Assembly: GCA_030539495.1 (NCBI GenBank)
Contig: JAUNRX010000028.1
Coordinates: forward strand, 1-33,419
From: a bacterium
GTDB lineage: Bacteria; Bacillota; Clostridia; Lachnospirales; Lachnospiraceae
Direction of reading: 5' to 3'
DNA length: 33,419 bases
The position numbers and the translations under genes are program-made. The notes below the pieces were generated by a model. The model saw only the letters and a program-made list of their open reading frames with translations. It had not been told where the DNA came from and searched no databases. Of this stretch, positions 1 through 7,555 are shown piece after piece; position 1 is the stretch's first letter, and every line of letters starts with the position of its first letter.

Positions 1-392
1 TCTTTTTTCTTAACATCTTTACCACCAGCTGCGAACTGAGCGATTGCACCAGTACCAGTTGATTTAGAAGCTTGTCCACCTGTGTTGGAGTAAACTTCTG
101 TATCGAATACTAAGATGTTTACGTTTTGGTTAGATGCTAATACGTGATCTACACCACCGAAACCGATATCGTAAGCCCAACCGTCACCACCAAGGATCCA
201 TTGAGATTTCTTAGAAGCGAAGTCTTTGTTGCTTAAGATGTTAGCGCGGTCAGCGTTATCACATTCGCAGTTTTCAAGAACTCTTACCATTTCTCTAGCT
301 GCGATTGCATTTTCTGTAGAAGAATCTTTAGTTGCAAGATATCTTTCTAATGCAGATTTTACTGTGTTATCTTCTGCTACTTCAACTAAGTT
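1..392 (-). pseudogene. nifJ: Continuation of nifJ beyond the in-frame TAA, running off the left edge
   Basis: Reading on in the same minus-strand frame past the TAA at 393-395 gives NLVEVAEDNTVKSALERYLA and onward, with no further stop through 130 codons to the window edge. It includes GGDGWAYDIGFGG and EVYSNTGGQASKST, the TPP/Mg2+-binding heart of PFOR. There is no shift of frame: a single base change (AAA to TAA, codon 900) accounts for the break. I see no ribosome binding site with a start codon just after the stop that would allow separate translation. The remaining roughly 140 residues lie outside the window. It may be a genuine nonsense mutation or a sequencing error; the preserved frame favours a very recent change or an error. 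Confidence 0.85.
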
Positions 393-3092
393 TTAAGCAG
401 ATTCAACAACACGGTTTCTTAATGCTCTTTGAGCAAGTTCCATACCGAAACCGAATTCAGCGTTATCTTCGAATAAAGAGTTAGCCCAAGCTGGTCCTCT
501 TCCGTTAGCATCTACTGTGTAAGAAGAAGCTGGTGAAGAACCACCCCAGATTGAAGAACATCCAGTTGCATTAGCAATGTACATTCTATCACCGAATAAT
601 TGAGTCATTAATTTAGCGTAAGGAGTTTCACCACAACCTGCACAAGCTCCTGAGAACTCTAAGTATGGTTGTTGGAATTGAGATCCTTTAACTGTTGTTG
701 GTTTGAACTTTTCAGAAACTTCTACTGGAGTTTCGATAGTTACACCGTAATCGAACATTTTTTGTTGTTCCATTGCAGTAGCTGTTGGAACCATTCCAAG
801 AGCTTTGTTTCCTTTTTTACCTGGACATACGTTTACACATGATCCACAACCTGTACAGTCTAATGTAGAGATAGAGATTGCAAATTTGTGTTCTGGCATA
901 CCAGTCATAGGGATGATTTGTGCGCCTTCTGGAGCGTTTGCAGCTTGATCAGCATCCATTGCTACGGAACGGATTGCAGCGTGAGGACAAACGTAAGAAC
1001 AGAAGTTACATTGGATACAGTTATCAGATTCCCAAGTTGGAACGTCGATAGCTACACCACGTTTTTCGAATGCTGCAGAACCAGCTGGTAAAGTACCATC
1101 TGCGTATTCTACGAATGCAGATACAGGTAAGTTGTTACCATCTTGAGCGTTGATTGCGTTTTGGATTGTGTTAACATAGTCAACAACTTCTTTTCTGTCA
1201 CCAGTTACAGTTACAGATAAGTCTTCGTCTTCGCAGTTTGCCCAGTGAGCAGGAACTTCAACTTTAACTATTGCTTCAGCACCAGCTTCGATAGCGTCGT
1301 GGTTCATTTTAACTACGTCGTCACCTTTTTTGGAGTAAGAAGCTGTTGCAGCATCTTTCATATATTGGATTGCATCTTCAGCAGGAATGATGTTTGCTAA
1401 TTTGAAGAATGCAGATTGTAATACAGTGTTGATACGTCCACCAAGACCGATTTCTTTACCGATTTTGATACCATCGATAGTGTAAAGGTTGATGTTGTGT
1501 TCAGCGATATATCTCTTAACTTGTCCTGGAAGGTTAGCTTCTAATTCTTCCATGTTCCAGTTAGTGTTTAATAAGAAAGTACCACCATCTTTAAGGTCTT
1601 GAACCATGTTGTATTTTCTTACATATGGAGCCATATGACAAGCTACGAAATCAGCTTTGTTGATAAGGTAAGTTGCTTTGATTGGATCTTTACCAAAACG
1701 TAAGTGGGAGATTGTTACACCACCAGATTTTTTGGAATCGTAATCAAAGTAAGCTTGAGCGTACATATCAGTGTGGTCACCGATGATTTTGATGGAGTTT
1801 TTGTTAGCACCTACAGTACCATCAGCTCCAAGTCCCCAGAATTTACAAGAAACTGTGCTTTCTGGTGTAACGCTTGGCATTTCAACTCTATCTAAAGATA
1901 AGAATGTTACATCATCTTTAATACCTAAAGTGAATTTTTCTTTTTCAGTGTTGTTGTATACAGCAACGATATCTCCAGGAACTGTATCTTTAGAAGCTAA
2001 ACCGTAACGACCAGATAATACTTTCACGTTAGCGAATTTAGTATCTTTAATTGCAGCTAATACATCTAAGAATAATGGTTCACCGATTGCACCTGGTTCT
2101 TTAGTTCTATCTAATACGCTGATAGTTTTAACTGTATCAGGAATTGCAGCTAATAAGTGTTCTTGGCTGAATGGACGGTATAATCTAACTTTGATTAAAC
2201 CAACTTTTTCGCCTTGTTCTAACATGAAATCAAGTGTTTCTTCGATTGTTTCACATACAGAACCCATAGCGATGATAACTTTTTCAGCATCTGGAGCACC
2301 ATAGTAGTTGAATAATTTATAATCAGTACCGATCTTTTCATTAACTTTGTTCATGTACATTTCAGTTAATTCAGGGATCGCATTGTAGTATTTATTAGAA
2401 GCTTCACGAGCTTGGAAGAATACGTCAGCATTTTGTGCAGTACCACGAGTTACTGGGTGTTCTGGATTTAATGCACGACGACGGAAAGCATCAACTGCAT
2501 CCATGTTACACATATCTTTAAGATCTTCGTAATCCCAGATAGCGATTTTTTGTAATTCGTGAGAAGTACGGAAACCATCGAAGAAGTGAACGAATGGTAC
2601 ACGACCTTCAATTGTAGTTAAGTGAGCAACTGCTCCAAGATCCATTGCTTCTTGTACGTTGTTTGAACATAACATAGCAAAACCAGTTTGACGAGCTGCA
2701 TAAATATCTTGGTGATCGCCAAAGATAGATAATGCGTGGGATGCTAATGTACGTGCAGATACATCTAATACACATGGTAATAATTCACCAGCGATTTTGT
2801 ACATGTTTGGAAGCATTAATAATAAACCTTGAGATGCAGTGTAAGTTGTTGTTAAAGCACCTGCTTGTAGGGAACCGTGTACAGCACCTGCAGCACCTGC
2901 TTCAGATTGCATTTCAGACATCATTACTGGGTGTCCGAAGATATTTTTTCTTCCTTGAGTTGACCACATATCTGTGTAATCAGCCATTGGTGAAGATGGT
3001 GTGATTGGGTAAATTGCTGCTACGTCTGTAAATGCATAAGAAACGTGAGCGGCAGCCATGTTACCATCCATAGTTTTCATTTTTCTTGCCAT
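393..3092 (-). CDS. nifJ: Pyruvate:ferredoxin (flavodoxin) oxidoreductase, ended early by an in-frame stop
   Basis: Oxidises pyruvate and CoA to acetyl-CoA, CO2 and reduced ferredoxin, the central energy step of clostridial fermentation; cytoplasmic. The start is the ATG at 3092 (MARKMKTMDG), seven bases after an AGGAGG site; a longer reading from 3188 lacks one. Visible in order: the pyruvate-binding N-terminal motif YPITPSSPMAD near residues 28-38; a two-cluster ferredoxin domain (CIQCNFCSYVCP near 692 and CTGCGSCVNVCPG near 746); and the proximal-cluster cysteines CAGC near 817 and ATGC near 845. These positions match the well-studied Desulfovibrio africanus enzyme. Translation stops after residue 899 (RNRVVESA, then TAA), while the family is about 1170-1200 residues. 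The same frame continues with perfectly PFOR-like sequence to the window edge. A product ending here lacks the TPP-binding motif and one cluster ligand, so it should be inactive. Confidence 0.93.
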   Translation of the reverse strand: MARKMKTMDGNMAAAHVSYAFTDVAAIYPITPSSPMADYTDMWSTQGRKNIFGHPVMMSEMQSEAGAAGAVHGSLQAGALTTTYTASQGLLLMLPNMYKIAGELLPCVLDVSARTLASHALSIFGDHQDIYAARQTGFAMLCSNNVQEAMDLGAVAHLTTIEGRVPFVHFFDGFRTSHELQKIAIWDYEDLKDMCNMDAVDAFRRRALNPEHPVTRGTAQNADVFFQAREASNKYYNAIPELTEMYMNKVNEKIGTDYKLFNYYGAPDAEKVIIAMGSVCETIEETLDFMLEQGEKVGLIKVRLYRPFSQEHLLAAIPDTVKTISVLDRTKEPGAIGEPLFLDVLAAIKDTKFANVKVLSGRYGLASKDTVPGDIVAVYNNTEKEKFTLGIKDDVTFLSLDRVEMPSVTPESTVSCKFWGLGADGTVGANKNSIKIIGDHTDMYAQAYFDYDSKKSGGVTISHLRFGKDPIKATYLINKADFVACHMAPYVRKYNMVQDLKDGGTFLLNTNWNMEELEANLPGQVKRYIAEHNINLYTIDGIKIGKEIGLGGRINTVLQSAFFKLANIIPAEDAIQYMKDAATASYSKKGDDVVKMNHDAIEAGAEAIVKVEVPAHWANCEDEDLSVTVTGDRKEVVDYVNTIQNAINAQDGNNLPVSAFVEYADGTLPAGSAAFEKRGVAIDVPTWESDNCIQCNFCSYVCPHAAIRSVAMDADQAANAPEGAQIIPMTGMPEHKFAISISTLDCTGCGSCVNVCPGKKGNKALGMVPTATAMEQQKMFDYGVTIETPVEVSEKFKPTTVKGSQFQQPYLEFSGACAGCGETPYAKLMTQLFGDRMYIANATGCSSIWGGSSPASSYTVDANGRGPAWANSLFEDNAEFGFGMELAQRALRNRVVESA

Positions 3093-3167
3093 TTTACTTA
3101 ATCCTCCTATTAGTATATTATAGAACATCCGACTGTTTTTTTTATTAAATTGTCTAAAATTTAACGT

Positions 3168-3183
3168 TTTTAGGTACCTAAAA
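3168..3183. promoter_or_regulatory. 16-bp perfect palindrome in the nifJ leader, possible operator
   Basis: TTTTAGGTACCTAAAA is a perfect 16-bp palindrome about 30-45 nt downstream of the predicted transcription start and 75 nt before the start codon. It is a plausible repressor site, but it does not match the Rex, CcpA or CodY boxes I know. The regulator is unknown and chance is possible in AT-rich DNA. Confidence 0.35.
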
Positions 3184-3219
3184 CACAATGTTTCTACAAT
3201 TGTTTATACTATAGGACAA

Positions 3220-3248
3220 ATTTTATCACTTAACCCTAAAAATGTAAA
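3220..3248 (-). promoter_or_regulatory. Probable nifJ promoter
   Basis: On the minus strand TTTACA (3243-3248) and TAAAAT (3220-3225) are 17 bp apart, a reasonable vegetative promoter. It would give a leader of about 120 nt before the ATG at 3092. An alternative -10 (TATAGT) lies just downstream. Confidence 0.45.
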
Positions 3249-3334
3249 GCATTACTACTCGGAAACGCTATGTTCTTTTTTTAGTACAGTACCAAAATTT
3301 TCACATTTTATTGCTTTAATTCCAAAAAAACCTC

Positions 3335-3363
3335 TTGTTTTTTTGAAACGTTTCTTATATAAT
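3335..3363 (+). promoter_or_regulatory. Promoter of the tRNA-Gln gene
   Basis: TTGTTT (3335-3340) and a perfect TATAAT (3358-3363) are separated by 17 bp, and the mature tRNA begins 13 bp after the -10 box. The spacer contains the palindrome GAAACGTTTC. Confidence 0.65.
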
Positions 3364-3375
3364 AGGATTTGCTGA

Positions 3376-3447
3376 TGGGCTATCGCCAAACGGTAAGGCC
3401 CTGGATTCTGATTCCAGTATCTGCAGGTTCGAATCCTGCTAGCCCAG
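3376..3447 (+). tRNA. trnQ: tRNA-Gln (anticodon CTG)
   Basis: A complete cloverleaf can be read. The acceptor stem is TGGGCTA paired with TAGCCCA, followed by discriminator G, as is usual for tRNA-Gln. The anticodon stem CTGGA/TCCAG encloses the loop TTCTGAT, giving anticodon CTG for CAG codons. The T arm contains GGTTCGAATCC. The 3' CCA is not encoded. It stands alone, transcribed from its own promoter, and converges with the alpha-galactosidase gene. Confidence 0.95.
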
Positions 3448-3453
3448 TTATAT

Positions 3454-3502
3454 GCAAATAGAAAAAACCGAAGGAATTTTTCCTTCGGTTTTTTCTATTT
3501 GC
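3454..3502. terminator. Bidirectional terminator shared by tRNA-Gln and the alpha-galactosidase gene
   Basis: A perfect 23-bp inverted repeat (3454-3476 and 3480-3502) has a tiny T-rich loop. The core ACCGAAGGA/TCCTTCGGT is flanked by A6 and T6 tracts, so it works as an intrinsic terminator in both directions. The stop codon of the alpha-galactosidase (3495-3497) lies inside the right arm. Confidence 0.9.
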
Positions 3503-5708
3503 TAACTTCTAAATAATAAATCTTTGAACTGTAATCCCCACCTTGATTGCATAAGGCCTCTTTCTGAATTACCATCCCTACCTGCATCAATTCATCCCCT
3601 CCGTACAATACTGAAGGTTCTTCATCTATCATGTAATCCATTTCCTGGTCTAATCCAGCAAGACGTAAACGAATCCATGCATCATTTGGAACTCCTAACA
3701 TTCGATAAAATCCCACCAATGCTTCTTTCTTATCTTCCGATACTACCATCCAAGCTGCATCATTCTCCTCAAAAGGACTCTGTAGACGATAAAAATCCCC
3801 TGTACGAATAAGGCTCCTATGTTTTTTCGCAAATTCTACCTGCTCTCTTATTATTTTTCGCTCTTGATCCGATAATCCTCCTAAGTCCAATTCATATCCA
3901 AACACTCCAAACTGAGCAACGTTTCCTCTTGTTTCTAAAGGTGTCACACGTCCTACCTGTAGATTTGGAACAGCAGAAACATGTGCTCCCATCGTACATA
4001 ATGGGTATAAATAAGATGTTCCATACTGAATCTTTACCCGTTCCATTGCATCGGTATCATCACTTGTCCAAGTCTGTGGTGCATAATATAGCATACCTGG
4101 ATCAAATCTGGCTCCTCCACTGGAACATGACTCAAATAAGATATTCGGAAACCGTTTTAGCAATCGCTCATATAGTCCATATACCCCTAGTATATACCTA
4201 TGCATGACCTTTCCCTGTTCTTGTGGCTTCTTCGTGATTGAATAGCATTCTGTCATATAACGATTCATATCCCATTTCACATAGGAAATCGGTGCTTCCG
4301 ACAATATCTTCTCCATCATTCCATAAATATAATCGACTACCTCCTTTCTTGTAAAATCCAATATATACTGATTCCTGCTTGGGGAAGGCGTCCTTCCTGG
4401 TGCACATAAGATCCAGTCGGGATTGCTTCGGAATAAATCCGAGTCCTTATTTACCATTTCCGGTTCAAACCATAGCCCAAACTGCATGCCAAGCTCCATC
4501 ACTTTTTCAGCAAGTCCCTTAATTCCACCTGGAAGCTTTGCATTGTTTGTCACATACCAATCTCCCAGTCCGGAAAAATCATCGTCCCTCTTTCCAAACC
4601 AGCCATCATCTAGCACAAACATCTCCATTCCTAATGCTTTTCCATTCTTAGCTATTGTCAGTATTTTTTCTTCTGTAAATGCTGCCCCTGTGGCCTCCCA
4701 ATTATTAATTAAGATTGGACGTTCTCTATCACGCCACAGCCCTCGTACCAGCCTATTACGGTATAGCTTATGATACACTTGACTCATGCCATTTAAGCCT
4801 TGTTGTGAATATACTAATATTGCTTCCGGACTTTGAAATGTTTCTCCATTTAGAAGCTGCCATTCAAATCCTTCCGGATGAATACCAATCTGTACTCTTG
4901 CCATATGACACGTATCTACTTCCACCTGCTCCATATGATTACCGCTATAGATCAGACTAAATCCATAAACCTCTCCCTGCAGTTCATCTGCCCCAGGTCG
5001 TTTCAGCACAAGAAATGGATTTTGCTCTGCACTGCTTATGCCATGCCTGCTGTTAATTCCCTGAGTACCAATTGAGAGTGGACGTACAATTACTTTCCGT
5101 TCCCTTGACCATGCACCTGAAAGCTGTACCATATCATAGCCAGCATCCGGGAGATCCACACTTGCACTAAAGACACGCCCTAGACGCAGTATTTTCTCTC
5201 CCCTATTACAAAATTTTACGCTTCTTGCAATTGCAGGATAGTCCTTGAATATCGTATATTGCATAATACAATCTAGCTGCAATAAAGAATCCGTCAATGT
5301 AATCTCTAATGTTTCCGCCTCTTTTTCACTTTCTACATACACAGCAGGAAGGTCCTTTAGTTTCTCTTTTCCCTTATAAATTCGGTAAGATTGATACTCT
5401 AAACATACAATTCGGCTTCCATCCTCCTGATCTACTTCGAATGCCGGTTCCCTATAATCACCGGTTCCGGTACAGGGATACTCCATCCTTGTATACTGAG
5501 GGCTGAAGAAATACTCCTTCTCCTTTGTATATACTGCAAGGGAACGATGTCTTCCTTCTAGGAGATAGGTAAAGTCTGATTTATGCCGAATTCGTTTTCC
5601 GTAATACAAATTGCCCAATTGCAAATTAGGAAGGACCTGAATAATATAACTGATCATATCATTGTATAAATGAAACTCTTTGGTTGTCTCTGAATATATA
5701 ATGCCCAT
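3495..5708 (-). CDS. aga: Alpha-galactosidase, glycoside hydrolase family 36
   Basis: Hydrolyses terminal alpha-1,6-galactose from raffinose, melibiose and other galacto-oligosaccharides; 737 residues, the usual size of bacterial GH36 enzymes. There is no signal peptide, so it acts on imported sugar in the cytoplasm. An N-terminal beta-sandwich is followed by a (beta/alpha)8 barrel from about residue 330. Landmarks are LDDGWFG near 366, the nucleophile Asp480 in YVKWDMNR, the galactose-recognition loop ESCSSGGARFD near 526, and the acid/base Asp within WTSDDTD at 547-553. The ATG directly abuts the stop of the upstream permease (TAAATG), with its GGAGG site inside that gene, so the two are translationally coupled. 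It is the last gene of the sugar operon. The exact substrate is inferred from the family and context. Confidence 0.94.
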   Translation of the reverse strand: MGIIYSETTKEFHLYNDMISYIIQVLPNLQLGNLYYGKRIRHKSDFTYLLEGRHRSLAVYTKEKEYFFSPQYTRMEYPCTGTGDYREPAFEVDQEDGSRIVCLEYQSYRIYKGKEKLKDLPAVYVESEKEAETLEITLTDSLLQLDCIMQYTIFKDYPAIARSVKFCNRGEKILRLGRVFSASVDLPDAGYDMVQLSGAWSRERKVIVRPLSIGTQGINSRHGISSAEQNPFLVLKRPGADELQGEVYGFSLIYSGNHMEQVEVDTCHMARVQIGIHPEGFEWQLLNGETFQSPEAILVYSQQGLNGMSQVYHKLYRNRLVRGLWRDRERPILINNWEATGAAFTEEKILTIAKNGKALGMEMFVLDDGWFGKRDDDFSGLGDWYVTNNAKLPGGIKGLAEKVMELGMQFGLWFEPEMVNKDSDLFRSNPDWILCAPGRTPSPSRNQYILDFTRKEVVDYIYGMMEKILSEAPISYVKWDMNRYMTECYSITKKPQEQGKVMHRYILGVYGLYERLLKRFPNILFESCSSGGARFDPGMLYYAPQTWTSDDTDAMERVKIQYGTSYLYPLCTMGAHVSAVPNLQVGRVTPLETRGNVAQFGVFGYELDLGGLSDQERKIIREQVEFAKKHRSLIRTGDFYRLQSPFEENDAAWMVVSEDKKEALVGFYRMLGVPNDAWIRLRLAGLDQEMDYMIDEEPSVLYGGDELMQVGMVIQKEALCNQGGDYSSKIYYLEVSK

Positions 5709-6539
5709 TTACAATTTTCCTCCTGACGTTGCAATTCCTTGGATAAACTGTTTCTGGAAAATGATATACAGTAACATCATTGGCCAGATTGCTAATACAG
5801 CGGCTGCCATCAGCTGTGGATAGTTTACCGAATAAGCACTTGAAATCTTTGCTAATGCAGAAGATAAAGTTGCTGCTTCAGAATTGGTATTTACAATCAT
5901 TGGCCACATCAAATCTTTAAATGAAAATAATGCCGTAAAGATTGCAAGTGCCAGCAACCCGGATCTGGTAAGTGGAAGCATGACTTTATAAAAGGTCTGT
6001 CCGATATTACATCCATCCAGCCTTGCCGCCTCCTCTAGCTCTTTTGGAAGCCCCATAAAGAACTGCCGTAACAGGAAGGTTCCGAAAGCACTGACAAATC
6101 CCGGAAATACCAATGCAAAAATGGTATTTCTTAATCCTAATCGATCTACCATTAAATACTGTGGCACGATGAAAATCTGTACTGGTACCATCATTTGAAA
6201 TAGTACCAATCCAAATAATAAGTTTCTTCCCGGAAACTCCAGCCTTGCAAACGCATAAGCTGCCATTGCACTGAATAAGACTGCACAAACGACACGCAAG
6301 ATCATCATTGCAAACGTATTAAAATACAATTTTAAAAAGTCATTTTGTTCGATCACGGTCTTATAGTTTTCCCATTTTAGACTTTTTGGAAAAAATACAA
6401 ATGGATTCATGGAGGTTGACTCACTTACGGTTTTAAATGAAGTGAGGACCATCCATACGAATGGTAACACCATAAGAATGGCACCTAAGATCAATACAAT
6501 ATGTAATATTATTTTTGCTCTGCTCTTCTTTTTTCTCAT
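5709..6539 (-). CDS. Sugar ABC transporter permease, MalG/MsmG type
   Basis: Inner-membrane permease of a carbohydrate uptake (CUT1) ABC transporter; 276 residues, the family's usual size. The N-terminal membrane segment begins about residue 9 (IILHIVLILGAILMVLPFVW) and about six segments follow in total. The cytoplasmic EAA loop that docks the ATPase reads EEAARLDGCNIGQTFYKVMLP. A GGGAG site precedes the ATG, and the gene lies 12 bp after the partner permease. It works with that permease and the lipoprotein at 11960-13246. No ATPase gene is present in the locus. Confidence 0.92.
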   Translation of the reverse strand: MRKKKSRAKIILHIVLILGAILMVLPFVWMVLTSFKTVSESTSMNPFVFFPKSLKWENYKTVIEQNDFLKLYFNTFAMMILRVVCAVLFSAMAAYAFARLEFPGRNLLFGLVLFQMMVPVQIFIVPQYLMVDRLGLRNTIFALVFPGFVSAFGTFLLRQFFMGLPKELEEAARLDGCNIGQTFYKVMLPLTRSGLLALAIFTALFSFKDLMWPMIVNTNSEAATLSSALAKISSAYSVNYPQLMAAAVLAIWPMMLLYIIFQKQFIQGIATSGGKL

Positions 6540-6551
6540 TGCTTTTCTCCC

Positions 6552-7469
6552 TTACATATAATTTACCCATTTTTTCTGTAACTTGGTTTGGATGACTGTA
6601 ATCACCATAATGATTGCCAGCAATAACATGACAATTGCAGACCCGTAGCCTTTATTCGAGTACTTAAATGAATTATTATAGAATAGATATACCAATGATA
6701 CGGTAGAGTTATAAGATGGACTGGTTACATCAATCATCATATAAATCACGTCAAATACTTGCATTGCCGTTATGATGCTTGTTACCAATACAAAGAATAA
6801 GGTTGGCGATACAAGAGGCAATGTGATATGGAAAAATTGAAATCTTCCGGTTGCACCATCAATATCAGATGCTTCATAATAATCCTTTGGAATTTCTTGC
6901 AAACCTGCCAACAGCAATACCATGCTGTATCCCACCGTGCTCCAGATGCCAATTATGGAAATTGCAATCAGTGCTACCTTTGGATTATCAATCCAGTTAA
7001 CGCTGTCTATCCCAATGCTGTTCAAAAAATGATTTAATAATCCATACTGGTTATTATAAATCCATTTCCAAACCATAGTAACTGCTGCAGGAGCTGCCAC
7101 CATAGGGATAAAGTAGATGGTTCGATATGCTCCCTTTCCCTTTAGTTTACCGTTTAATGCAACTGCAAGAAGTAATGCAATAATTACGGTAAGCGGAACT
7201 ACGATGCAGGTATATCCGATCGTATTACGTACTGCGTACCATACCTGCTCATCTCCAAGCATCCTCTTATAATTATCTAAGCCGACAAATACATTTCCTT
7301 TTCCAAATGCTCCACTCTTAAAGAAACTTAAATACAGCGTTTGAAAGATTGGTATGATATTAAGTACCACTAAACCTAAGATTGTTGGAAACACCAGTCC
7401 CCATCCCCAACACCATTCATTAAATGTCTTTTTTGATACTTTTCTTTTCCCTATATTTTTGCCTTTCAT
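6552..7469 (-). CDS. Sugar ABC transporter permease, MalF/MsmF type
   Basis: The second membrane subunit of the CUT1 sugar importer; 305 residues. The first membrane segment is at about residues 24-45 (LVFPTILGLVVLNIIPIFQT), and the EAA loop is YYEASDIDGATGRFQFFHITLP. GAGGTGA lies 6 bp before the ATG. It follows the large glycosidase gene across an 86-bp gap that holds a strong hairpin, so its expression may differ from the two upstream genes. Neighbouring alpha-galactosidase and the AraC-type regulator suggest it imports alpha-galactosides, which is an inference. Confidence 0.92.
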   Translation of the reverse strand: MKGKNIGKRKVSKKTFNEWCWGWGLVFPTILGLVVLNIIPIFQTLYLSFFKSGAFGKGNVFVGLDNYKRMLGDEQVWYAVRNTIGYTCIVVPLTVIIALLLAVALNGKLKGKGAYRTIYFIPMVAAPAAVTMVWKWIYNNQYGLLNHFLNSIGIDSVNWIDNPKVALIAISIIGIWSTVGYSMVLLLAGLQEIPKDYYEASDIDGATGRFQFFHITLPLVSPTLFFVLVTSIITAMQVFDVIYMMIDVTSPSYNSTVSLVYLFYNNSFKYSNKGYGSAIVMLLLAIIMVITVIQTKLQKKWVNYM

Positions 7470-7485
7470 ATCTTCACCTCAACAG

Positions 7486-7513
7486 AACTGCGGCAGCAAT
7501 CACTGCCGCAGTT
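7486..7513. repeat. Strong hairpin between the glycosidase and permease genes
   Basis: AACTGCGGCAG and CTGCCGCAGTT form a perfect 11-bp stem with a 6-nt loop. The T-tract (AATTTTTT) lies on the plus-strand side, so for the minus-strand operon it is not a normal intrinsic terminator. It more likely acts as an mRNA processing or stability element, or as a partial attenuator. Confidence 0.7.
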
Positions 7514-7555
7514 AATTTTTTATGCGAAAAGAGTTTTGGTTGAAGCCTTTGACTT

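Noticed and set aside
888..1091. Plus-strand open frames inside nifJ and other minus-strand genes
   Set aside because: They lie antisense to well-supported genes, lack ribosome binding sites and show no known protein features.
3344..3355. TGAAACGTTTCT, looks like a catabolite (CcpA) cre site
   Set aside because: The spacing at the centre is one or two bases short of the cre consensus, and it lies in the spacer of a tRNA promoter, where catabolite control is unlikely.
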